Shown here: piece after piece, positions 1 through 6,087 of the stretch | Layout: each line of letters starts with the position of its first letter | Position numbering within the stretch: the first letter of the stretch is position 1 | Assembly: GCA_012514865.1 (NCBI GenBank) | Contig: JAAYZO010000594.1 | Span: 1-9,120, forward strand | Reading direction: 5' to 3' | Source of the DNA: Lentisphaerota bacterium | GTDB taxonomy: Bacteria; Verrucomicrobiota; Lentisphaeria; Oligosphaerales; JAFGRS01 | DNA: 9,120 bases | Translations under genes and position numbers: made by a program | The notes under the pieces: generated by a model | Told to the model about the DNA's origin: nothing | Seen by the model: the letters and a program-made list of their open reading frames with translations, nothing else | Databases searched by the model: none

Positions 1-40
1 GACACGGACGAACACTGACGGGCACGGACGGACACGGACG
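1..40. repeat. 10-bp short tandem repeat, four copies
   Basis: Four consecutive 10-bp units with consensus GACACGGACG (1-10, 11-20, 21-30, 31-40). Copies 1 and 4 are identical; copies 2 and 3 differ by two and one bases. The array probably begins before the window. The period is not a multiple of three, so it is unlikely to be a protein repeat. Function unknown. Confidence 0.7.
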
Positions 41-54
41 CGATCTTCGGGCAC

Positions 55-121
55 GGGGTCGGGCCACGGGCCGCAGGGGTCGGGGGTCGAGGGTCGGGGG
101 TTGGCTCTACCGGGGGTCGGG
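55..121 (+). other. G-rich stretch with a four-tract quadruplex motif
   Basis: The plus strand carries repeated runs of three to five G separated by TC, TCGA or similar. The tightest set is 76-79, 82-86, 91-93 and 96-100, giving loops of 2, 4 and 2 bases, which fits the standard intramolecular G-quadruplex pattern. Further G-runs lie at 55-58, 61-63, 68-70, 112-116 and 119-121. The stretch can also be read as a degenerate GGGGTC microrepeat. It lies beyond the end of the operon, so a role in expression of these genes is not evident. Confidence 0.5.
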
Positions 122-200
122 TCTCGGGCGTCGGGAGTCCGGGGGCGGAAACGTGCCAGGAAAGCAAGGTCTTGGCGGATCGTCGTACGAATGGGACGCA

Positions 201-239
201 GCCCCCTTGGGGCATGGGAGGGCAGTCGCCGTCGGCGAC
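201..239. repeat. Two short perfect inverted repeats
   Basis: GCCCC (201-205) and GGGGC (209-213) form a 5-bp stem with a CTT loop. GTCGCC (225-230) and GGCGAC (234-239) form a 6-bp stem with a GTC loop. They sit just ahead of the large palindrome at 259-306, making a cluster of three inverted repeats within about 105 bases. No T-run follows either, so they are not obvious terminators. Confidence 0.5.
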
Positions 240-258
240 CCGCGCACGGCGCTCCCGT

Positions 259-306
259 GGTCACCCTCGTGTGGAAATCGCGGTCGATCTCCACAGGAGG
301 GTGACC
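259..306. repeat. 48-bp near-perfect palindrome (REP-like)
   Basis: The outer arms GGTCACCCTC (259-268) and GAGGGTGACC (297-306) are perfectly complementary. After one mismatch (269/296), TGTGGA (270-275) pairs with TCCACA (290-295); after a second mismatch (276/289), ATCG (277-280) pairs with CGAT (285-288), leaving the loop CGGT. In total 20 of 22 possible pairs form. It would fold into a long hairpin on either strand. It lies about 170 bases past the end of the operon. It could be an extragenic palindromic element, a bidirectional terminator without T-runs, or a protein-binding site; copy number in the genome would decide. Confidence 0.7.
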
Positions 307-333
307 GAGTGGGCGCCGGCGCAGCCCTGATGG

Positions 334-378
334 ACCGGGGACACCGGGGACACCGCGGGCACCGCGGGCACCGCGGAC
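334..378. repeat. 9-bp tandem repeat, five copies
   Basis: Five 9-bp units: ACCGGGGAC twice (334-342, 343-351), ACCGCGGGC twice (352-360, 361-369) and ACCGCGGAC (370-378). Because 9 is a multiple of three, every frame through it reads as a three-residue protein repeat, for example His-Arg-Gly on plus or Cys-Pro-Arg on minus, which produces spurious open frames. No domain or start signal supports translation. Confidence 0.75.
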
Positions 379-402
379 TGCGGGGGCCCCATCCTGGAGT
401 CC

Positions 403-423
403 CTTGGGTCGCTTGGGTCCCTT
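403..423. repeat. 9-bp tandem repeat, 2.3 copies
   Basis: CTTGGGTCG (403-411) is followed by CTTGGGTCC (412-420) and a partial CTT. It has the same 9-bp period as the array at 334-378 but an unrelated unit, suggesting the region gains short duplications by slippage. Confidence 0.5.
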
Positions 424-455
424 CCCGCGATGCCCCGCGGCACGGCCGCATCCGC

Positions 456-472
456 CCGCGCCCCCGGCGCGG
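456..472 (-). terminator. GC hairpin just after the operon's last stop
   Basis: CCGCGCC (456-462) and GGCGCGG (466-472) form a perfect 7-bp stem with a 3-base loop. On the minus strand it begins 4 bases after the UroD-family stop codon at 477-479, the usual place for a terminator or 3'-end stabilising hairpin. No T-rich tract follows, so it is not a textbook intrinsic terminator. In such GC-rich DNA a stem of this size could also arise by chance. Confidence 0.4.
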
Positions 473-476
473 TGTC

Positions 477-1622
477 TCAGCGGTGGTCGCGCAGGGTCTC
501 GAGCATGACCTCGATATTCCTGGGCGGGGTGCCGACGACGACCTGGTTCGAGCAGCCGACGACGATGCCGCTGAACTCCTTGGCGGCCTCGAGGGCGGTG
601 CGGACCTCGGTGCGGACCTCCTCGGGTGAGCCGAGGTGGAGGGTCTCCGAGTTGATGCCGCCCCAGAGAGTCAGATGCGGGTAGGTCTGCCGCAGGCGCC
701 GCAGGTCCATGCCGGAGCGTCGGTCGACCTCGTAGAAGAAGTCGACGTCGCAGCGTCCGAAGAGGTCTTCGGCGACGGGCCAGAGGTTGCCGTCGCTGGC
801 GAAGCCATGGCGGCAGCCGGCCTCGTGGCAGATCTGTGAGATGCGGTGCAGCCGTGGCGCCATGAGGTCATGGAAGACCTTCGGCGAGTAGATTGGCCCG
901 CGCGGTCCGGCGAAGTCGCCGCCGCCGCAGAGGTAGTTCAGCCCCATTTCGCGCATGGCCGCGACATTGGCGGGGACGCGCGCCAGTTGCCGGTCGAGGT
1001 AGCGCTCGACCAGGTCGGGCCGCAGCAGGCAGGCCTCCAGCCAGATGGCCTCGCGGGGAATGCACAGGCTGGTGCCGTAGCCGGGTATGGCGCGGTGCTG
1101 CCCGAAGCGCTCCACGGCGGCGACGAGGTCCGGCCAGGTCGACGGCGTCACGCGGTACGCACCGGGGTCCGGCGGCGGGCCCTGGAGCTGCCGTTCGAGG
1201 TCCTCGAGCGTCGGCTCGGGCCGCGGCGCCCGGGCGCTGACCTGGTACAGCTCGGTGGTGGGGTCGAAGGTCATCACCCGCCAGGCATTGCCGGACTCGT
1301 CGCCGTAGACGAAGGTCCACTCGTCGATGCGCCGGGTCGGCTTCTCGGGCATGCGCCAGTACATCGGCCGGATGAGGTCGAGGTCGAGGACGTCGGCGAG
1401 TTCGAAGGCGTCGTTGCGGCTGCGCTGGAGGAACTCGGCGTGGGCCTCGGGGCCTTCCCAGAGGGCGCGGGCCTCGCGGTACTGCTGGATGCCGCCGCCG
1501 GTCCAGGCCTCGCGGCCGAGGATCAGCGAGGCGGCGTAGGAGGACAGGCCCGCCTGGTAGATCGGGACCTTGTCGCTGGGGCGATGCTCGAAGGCGGCCT
1601 GGACGCGCTCTTTGGGCAGCAT
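477..1622 (-). CDS. UroD-family protein, probable methyltransferase-like, not haem pathway
   Basis: A 381-residue protein of the uroporphyrinogen decarboxylase superfamily, a TIM-barrel group that includes haem-pathway UroD and corrinoid methyltransferases such as MtaA and CmuA. The start MLPKERVQAAFEHRPSDKVP is typical of the non-haem branch. Other family landmarks are GPIYSPKVFHDLMAPRL (242-258), WGGINS (320-325) followed by LGSPEEV (330-336), and GCSN (356-359) followed by GTPPRN (364-369). True UroD has an arginine-bearing PVWxMRQAGRY motif that binds porphyrin carboxylates; here the equivalent reads PIYQAGLSSYAA (20-31), without those arginines. The His-x-Cys zinc motif of MtaA is also not seen; the nearby segment is RHGFASDGN (271-279). 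The start has GGAG 7 bases upstream. It lies 40 bases after the toroid gene and is last in the operon. The substrate is unknown; methyl transfer from a methylated sugar or methanol is an inference. No signal peptide, so cytoplasmic. Confidence 0.85.
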   Translation of the reverse strand: MLPKERVQAAFEHRPSDKVPIYQAGLSSYAASLILGREAWTGGGIQQYREARALWEGPEAHAEFLQRSRNDAFELADVLDLDLIRPMYWRMPEKPTRRIDEWTFVYGDESGNAWRVMTFDPTTELYQVSARAPRPEPTLEDLERQLQGPPPDPGAYRVTPSTWPDLVAAVERFGQHRAIPGYGTSLCIPREAIWLEACLLRPDLVERYLDRQLARVPANVAAMREMGLNYLCGGGDFAGPRGPIYSPKVFHDLMAPRLHRISQICHEAGCRHGFASDGNLWPVAEDLFGRCDVDFFYEVDRRSGMDLRRLRQTYPHLTLWGGINSETLHLGSPEEVRTEVRTALEAAKEFSGIVVGCSNQVVVGTPPRNIEVMLETLRDHR

Positions 1623-1662
1623 GGTCGGTCTCCGGGTCGGTGATTTCCTTGCGGTCGTGCTC

Positions 1663-3825
1663 TCACTCGGCCTGGCGCAGGAGCCAGCGCCGGACGCTGA
1701 TGGACTGGTTCGTGGCCTGAGCGTTGCGGGCGGTGACCTTCACCTCGATGACCGTCTCGCCGCCCGTCAGGTCGACGGTCCCGAACGAGACCCGCTCGCC
1801 CTCGGGATCGACCCCCGTGGTGTAGGCGTCGAAGGGCTTGCCGACGGCCCTGCCGTTGGCGCTGACCTGAATCACCCCGTAGGTGTAGGCGGTGACGAAC
1901 TCGCCCAGGAGTTCGTAGCGCCCGGCCGGCACCGTCGGGAGGGTGAAGCGCATCCACTGGCCGATCTGGCCGCCGCCGAGGAACTGCGAGCCGAGGTCGT
2001 CGAGGCGCTTGGTGTAGGAGCCGTCGCTGAAGGCGAGAGGCAGATCGCGGGCCTCGAAGACCTTGCCGTTGAAGACCTCCTCCGGGGTCACGTGGAGAGT
2101 CACCTCGCAGCGCGACTGCGTGGTGAAGGGGAGCACGGCGACGAGCTTGGCAGCGCCGAGGCCGGAGGAGCCGTCCTTCTTGTAGGGGTCATGCTGGCGG
2201 GCCGGCCAGCGCAGCGAGGCCCCGGCGGGCAGCCCGACGCGCAGGCCGGCGTAGTCGAAGCCGCCGCCGAGGCGCTCGGATGGGATGACCAGGTCGTCCT
2301 CGCCGAGGCGGACGACCTCGCCAGCGGCGGTGGTCAGGCGTCGGCCGCGATTGAGGAAGGGCACGTGGGCCTCGATGCCCTGGCCGGCCGGGGCTTCGTA
2401 GATCAGGGCGAGGTCGCCGTCGCCGCTGACGGCGGTCTGGACGCTGCAAGGCTGCCCGCCGCAGGTCAGGGCCAGGCGCGTCGTCCCGGCGGAGTCCTCG
2501 AGGCGCGCTGCCTCGGGGACCCAGGTCAGGTCGATGGCGGGACGGAAGTCGGGGTTCTCGTCGCCGGGGCGGTGCTGGAGGAGGCTGCAGACGCCGCGGG
2601 TGAAGGTCGACCACCACGGCTGCAGCTTGGTGTTGCCGCCGCCGATGACGAGGCCGAGGCGGTCGTGGAAGATGTCGACGAGGTTATGGCGGTCCTGGAT
2701 CCAGCGGCTCTTGGGCGGCGGGCAGACGTAGGCGGAGAAGGCCCACTGCCAGGGCTTCCGGCGCTGGATGAGGCCGTCGCGGTTGCCGATCCATACGGTC
2801 GCCTCGTCGCCGGCGGCGGCCGGTGCGATGCTGTCGCCCTGGCCGCCGTAGAGGAGCATCGACGCGGCCCACTCCGCCCCGACCTTGCCGCCCGCGGCGA
2901 GGTGCTTGCCGAGCTGCTGCAGGAGGTAGCCGCGGCCCTCGGGGGTGAAGGTGAAGCCGACGGAGCCGAGGCGTATGCCGCGGTGGTAGATCTGGCGTTC
3001 GTCGAAGCAGGGCGCGGCCGAGCCGTCCGGCCACAGCACCGCGGCGTGGAACTGCGCCGAATGCCGCAGGGCTTCCAGGACGCTGTCGTCCTGGCTGGCG
3101 TGGTAGTAGGCGCCCAGGGCGTCGACGTAGACCTCGTTGTAGCCGATGACCGGACCGAAGTTCTCCGACCAGAAGCCGCCGGGGTCCTGCTTGGCGACGA
3201 CCTTGCCCATGAAGGCCTTCGCGGCGGCGCACCACTCGGGCTCCCCGAGGGCCTGTCCGGCGATGTACAGCCCCATGGCGTGGTGGCACGGGATGTTATG
3301 GACATGGCCGTCCATATACTTGCGGATGCCGGTGAAGCCGAGGCGCAGGCCGCGTTCCCAGGTCTCGCGGTCGGCCGGCTCGAGGGCCTCGCGCACGAGG
3401 ACGTAGGCGCGGATCCAGCGGCTGTAGGTCCACGGCATGTGGATCATGCCCCAGGTCGAGTTGTCCTTCTTGCGGAAGATCCACCGGCCGGTGGCGTCCT
3501 GGTCCTCGACGAGAGCCCGTCCGCCGGCGGCGATCGCCTTCAGCAGCCGCGCGTCATGGTGCCAGGGGTTGTCGGGGTGCTCGATAGCCCAGGCCGCCGC
3601 CAAGGGCATGAGGACATTCTGGTCGTTGCAGATCCACGGCTGGCTGCCGAAGCGCCCGGTGGCCTCGTCCTGGGTCTTGAGGATCGGCTCGATGCCCGCG
3701 GCCAGGGACTGGACGAGGGTGTCGCGGGGCGGCCAGGCGGTGAGCGCCGGTGCCGCCGGGGCGGCGACGGCGGCGGTGGCCGAGATCACGACCACGGCCA
3801 GACAGCCGGAGGTTGCCTTCGTCAT
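1663..3825 (-). CDS. Secreted alpha/alpha-toroid polysaccharide-lyase-like protein with C-terminal jelly-roll
   Basis: A 720-residue exported protein. The N-terminus has a lysine, a hydrophobic core and a likely signal-peptidase site after AVA (about residue 21). Residues 35-320 are helix-rich with repeated Trp/Tyr/His clusters, resembling the alpha/alpha toroid of polysaccharide lyases and related enzymes. Candidate active-site residues in the cleft are N177 and H181/H182 (NIPCHH), Y229/Y233 (GYNEVY) and Y280-R282 (IYHR); these are guesses by position, not alignment. Residues 320-440 look like a beta-rich second domain (SRWIQDRHNLVDIFHDRLGL, then GGGNTKLQPWWSTF). Residues about 600-715 resemble a jelly-roll carbohydrate-binding module, with the pattern GQWMRFTLP, NGRAVGKPFDAY and a final LTGGETVIEV...RRWLL. 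The start has GAGGGAG 8 bases upstream and lies 31 bases after the esterase gene. A glycoside hydrolase with a toroid fold is the main alternative; exact family and substrate are not recognised. Confidence 0.75.
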   Translation of the reverse strand: MTKATSGCLAVVVISATAAVAAPAAPALTAWPPRDTLVQSLAAGIEPILKTQDEATGRFGSQPWICNDQNVLMPLAAAWAIEHPDNPWHHDARLLKAIAAGGRALVEDQDATGRWIFRKKDNSTWGMIHMPWTYSRWIRAYVLVREALEPADRETWERGLRLGFTGIRKYMDGHVHNIPCHHAMGLYIAGQALGEPEWCAAAKAFMGKVVAKQDPGGFWSENFGPVIGYNEVYVDALGAYYHASQDDSVLEALRHSAQFHAAVLWPDGSAAPCFDERQIYHRGIRLGSVGFTFTPEGRGYLLQQLGKHLAAGGKVGAEWAASMLLYGGQGDSIAPAAAGDEATVWIGNRDGLIQRRKPWQWAFSAYVCPPPKSRWIQDRHNLVDIFHDRLGLVIGGGNTKLQPWWSTFTRGVCSLLQHRPGDENPDFRPAIDLTWVPEAARLEDSAGTTRLALTCGGQPCSVQTAVSGDGDLALIYEAPAGQGIEAHVPFLNRGRRLTTAAGEVVRLGEDDLVIPSERLGGGFDYAGLRVGLPAGASLRWPARQHDPYKKDGSSGLGAAKLVAVLPFTTQSRCEVTLHVTPEEVFNGKVFEARDLPLAFSDGSYTKRLDDLGSQFLGGGQIGQWMRFTLPTVPAGRYELLGEFVTAYTYGVIQVSANGRAVGKPFDAYTTGVDPEGERVSFGTVDLTGGETVIEVKVTARNAQATNQSISVRRWLLRQAE

Positions 3826-3856
3826 CGTTCTGTCTCCCTCGGTGCTTCAGGGGTGG

Positions 3857-5983
3857 TCAGGGCGCGGCGGTCGGAGTGGGCGCGTGGGCCGCGCCGAGCC
3901 AGTCCAGGACGACGCGGTGCTGGTCGCTCTGGAAACGGTTGTAGTCATCCGGGGTCAGGAGGGTCAGGCCCGGGCGGTCGCCGGCTGCGGCGGCGATGAC
4001 GGCCTCGGCGGCGATCTCGCGGTCGTGCCGGGGTGCCACCAGGAGGCATGGCCGCGGCGCGATCAGGTCGAGGAGGTCCTCCAGGCCGACCGGGCCATCG
4101 GCCTCGCGGCCCGCGAAGAGGCCCAGACGCGGCAGGAGGTCGGTGAGCTGCCAGAAGCGCTGCAGGGCGCCGCGCGACGGCTCGAGGCGGTGCTGACGGA
4201 ATGGCACCGCGCCGCAGAACGCGGCGACGGCCGCGACGCGCGGGTCGACGGCGGCCGTCAGGAGTGCTGCCAGGCCGCCGAGGGAGTACCCGAGGAGGGT
4301 GAGGCGAGAGGCATCCAGGTCGGGGAGGGCGAGCGCCTCGCGGCCGGTGACCGCGGCGGCGTCCAGGCGGCCCTGGCTCAGCAGGTCGATCGCGGCCTGG
4401 GCATCACGGACCATCTTGCCCATCTTTGACCAGCCCGGGTAGCGCCGGTAGAAGTCGCGGCCCTCCTCGGCGCGCAGGCCGCAGCCGAGCTGGGTCCAGG
4501 TCAGGACGGCATAGCCCTGCAGGGCCAGGGCGTGGAAGATCTGCGGGCCGACCATGTAGGCGCCGGCCGGGCCATAGCTGTGCGAGAACGGGTGCATCCA
4601 GAGCACCGGCGTCAGGGGGCCATGGCGTTCCGCCGGGACGAAGAGCTCGCCGCGGACGTACTCGCCGAAGTTCAGGGCGATGCGTTCAACGCCGGCCGGC
4701 GGGCGACCCAGGCCGACCATGGCGGCGCTGTGATCCGGCAGCTTGCCATAGCCGCCGCCGGCGTCGCGGCCGCGCGGCGGGGCCGCGCCGAGAAGCCACG
4801 CCAGGCGTTCCCCGGCAGGCGCGGCGGGGTCATGCGGCGTCGGCGTCTCGCTGCTCATGGCCGGGAGGGGATGCGCCTGGAAGAAGAGCTTCTCGAGGAA
4901 GTCGTTGCAGGCGCGTCCGAAGGCGTGGTCACACCAGTCGAGGTAGCCCTGGATGACCTCGGCGTCGGTCTCGTGGTTGCCCGGGCGCCAGCGCAGCGCC
5001 AGGGCGTCCCGCGCTCCCAGAAGCCCATACACCGGCTGCGCCGCCAGGTAGCTCATCTCGACGCCGAACATCGAGCCGCAGCCGTCGGTCATGGCATCGG
5101 AGAGCAGGCAGGCGCGCGGGGCGATCAGGCCGAGGAGGGCGTGGTTGTCGACCGGGAGGCGGTCTTCGCGGCCGGTGAAGAAGCGCAGCCGCGGGTGGAA
5201 CCAGTCGCGCGTGGTGGCATTGCGGGTCATGAACTCGACGCTCTCCTGGAAGCAGAACTCCGAGGAGCATCGCCACGACACCGCGCCGCCGCTGCCGGAG
5301 CTGCTCGAGATCACCGCCGAGAAGCGCTCGTCCATCGCCGCCGCAATCAGGCTCTGCTTGCCGTTGCGGCTGTGACCGGTGATCGCCACGCAGTCGGGGG
5401 CGGCCACGGGGAGGGTCAGGAGGTAGTCCAGAGCCCGCCCGGCCAGCCAGGCCCGTCGCGTCAGTTTCGACCAGTCGCACTCGGGGTAGACTTCGGCGAG
5501 CTGGCCGCTCTGGTCATTGCTGTCGGCGCCGGGATAGACGCAGGCGATATAGCCGCGCGAGAGCGCCAGGAGGGCCCAGCGGCGGTGGTTGGACTGGGTC
5601 ATGAAGACGGGGAAGGGCCCGCGGCCGTCGGGTATCCACAGCTCGAGGTCGAAGGCGAAGGGTCGCGGCCCGGCCCAGTCCAGGCGCAGGTGGCGCCAGA
5701 CGGCGCCCTCCTCGCGACCTTGGTCGAGGCAGTGCACCGCCGCCAGGGCAGGGGGCGTCTCGGGCCAGGTGCCCGTGAGCCAGTGCTGGACCATGCCTCG
5801 GAGTTCGGCACGCCGAGGCGCCCAGTCGAGCGGCTCCGCCACGGCCTCGCCGTCGGCCGTGCGGAGGAGGTCGGGCAGGGCCGGCTCCGAGGGCATCGCG
5901 TCGAGGTCGGGCATGGCCTCGCCGGTCTGTCGTTGCCACTCGTCGAACCACTCCAGGGGCGGCGCCAGCATGCGTGTGCTCAC
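3857..5983 (-). CDS. Tandem alpha/beta-hydrolase: CE15-like glucuronoyl esterase plus second esterase domain
   Basis: A 708-residue protein with two alpha/beta-hydrolase domains in one frame. Domain 1 (about 1-360) resembles carbohydrate esterase family 15, which cleaves esters of (methyl)glucuronic acid. It has GHSRNGK with nucleophile Ser205, a Gly-rich SSGSGGAVSWR, a WFHPRLRFFTGRE...PVDNHALLGLIAPR block and His337 in RPGNHE; CE15 usually has Cys where this protein has His204. Domain 2 (about 390-700) has GYSLGG with Ser567, LLDLIAPRPCLL, then Asp654 and His689 (DQHRV), a standard triad. Neither domain has a signal peptide or anchor, so the protein appears cytoplasmic, unlike most CE15 enzymes. 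I chose the GTG at 5983 because AGGAGG lies exactly 8 bases upstream; an ATG at 6055 would add 24 charged residues without a clear site, and an ATG at 5971 is too far from it. It sits between the propeller and toroid genes. Domain 2 could be an acetyl esterase or simple carboxylesterase. Confidence 0.8.
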   Translation of the reverse strand: MSTRMLAPPLEWFDEWQRQTGEAMPDLDAMPSEPALPDLLRTADGEAVAEPLDWAPRRAELRGMVQHWLTGTWPETPPALAAVHCLDQGREEGAVWRHLRLDWAGPRPFAFDLELWIPDGRGPFPVFMTQSNHRRWALLALSRGYIACVYPGADSNDQSGQLAEVYPECDWSKLTRRAWLAGRALDYLLTLPVAAPDCVAITGHSRNGKQSLIAAAMDERFSAVISSSSGSGGAVSWRCSSEFCFQESVEFMTRNATTRDWFHPRLRFFTGREDRLPVDNHALLGLIAPRACLLSDAMTDGCGSMFGVEMSYLAAQPVYGLLGARDALALRWRPGNHETDAEVIQGYLDWCDHAFGRACNDFLEKLFFQAHPLPAMSSETPTPHDPAAPAGERLAWLLGAAPPRGRDAGGGYGKLPDHSAAMVGLGRPPAGVERIALNFGEYVRGELFVPAERHGPLTPVLWMHPFSHSYGPAGAYMVGPQIFHALALQGYAVLTWTQLGCGLRAEEGRDFYRRYPGWSKMGKMVRDAQAAIDLLSQGRLDAAAVTGREALALPDLDASRLTLLGYSLGGLAALLTAAVDPRVAAVAAFCGAVPFRQHRLEPSRGALQRFWQLTDLLPRLGLFAGREADGPVGLEDLLDLIAPRPCLLVAPRHDREIAAEAVIAAAAGDRPGLTLLTPDDYNRFQSDQHRVVLDWLGAAHAPTPTAAP

Positions 5984-5997
5984 GATCTCTGCCTCCT
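5984..5997 (-). promoter_or_regulatory. Ribosome-binding site deciding the GTG start of the double esterase
   Basis: On the minus strand AGGAGG (5997-5992) is followed by 8 bases and then GTG (5983-5981). This is the strongest Shine-Dalgarno match in the operon and supports GTG over the in-frame ATG codons at 6055 and 5971. Confidence 0.7.
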
Positions 5998-6067
5998 CGT
6001 CGGCCTGCGTCACTGTAAGCTCAGGGCCGTGCCGTCCATTCCGGCGGCGGCCCACGCCCGATGCGCG

Positions 6068-6081
6068 GCGGCCGGGGCCGC
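6068..6081 (-). other. Intercistronic GC hairpin after the propeller gene
   Basis: GCGGCCGGGGCCGC can fold as a 5-bp stem with a 4-base loop (or 6 bp with 2). On the minus strand it starts 6 bases past the propeller stop codon (6088-6090), inside the 104-base gap before the esterase. No T-run follows. It might shield the upstream mRNA from 3' exonucleases and lower downstream expression, but chance is possible at this GC content. Confidence 0.3.
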
Positions 6082-6087
6082 GTCCGG

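Larger units (their letters stand above)
1..476. other. Repeat-rich intergenic region, no supported gene
   Basis: I see no credible gene here. Open frames on both strands translate to low-complexity arginine, proline, glycine or histidine-rich text produced by the short repeats; none has a recognisable domain or a good ribosome-binding site, and the longer ones run antisense into the UroD-family gene. The region contains a 10-bp array (1-40), a G-rich block (55-121), small hairpins (201-213 and 225-239), a 48-bp palindrome (259-306), two 9-bp arrays (334-378 and 403-423) and a GC hairpin at the end of the operon (456-472). Confidence 0.6.

Noticed and set aside
390..399. 10-base match (CATCCTGGAG) to the reverse complement of the 89-bp unit's small hairpin
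   Set aside because: Only ten bases match and the other hairpin arm is absent, so a remnant copy cannot be claimed over chance.
153..629. Plus-strand frame with a His-Arg-Gly repeat, collagen-like in appearance
   Set aside because: The repeat comes from the 9-bp DNA array, and the frame runs antisense into the UroD-family gene without a supported start.
477..1622. Haem-biosynthesis uroporphyrinogen decarboxylase (hemE)
   Set aside because: The arginine-bearing porphyrin-binding motif near the N-terminus is missing and the neighbours are polysaccharide genes.
1570..3999. Long plus-strand open frame opposite the toroid gene
   Set aside because: Antisense shadow common in GC-rich DNA: its translation is low-complexity Gly/Ala/Val/Asp text with no domain, whereas the minus strand has a signal peptide, ribosome-binding site and fold-like motifs.
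4840..4860. Separate gene starting at the internal ATG between the two esterase domains
   Set aside because: The frame is continuous, and the bases before that ATG are pyrimidine-rich with no ribosome-binding site.
5969..6055. ATG starts at 6055 or 5971 for the double esterase
   Set aside because: The GTG at 5983 has AGGAGG at 8-base spacing; the ATG at 6055 has no clear site and the one at 5971 is 20 bases from AGGAGG.
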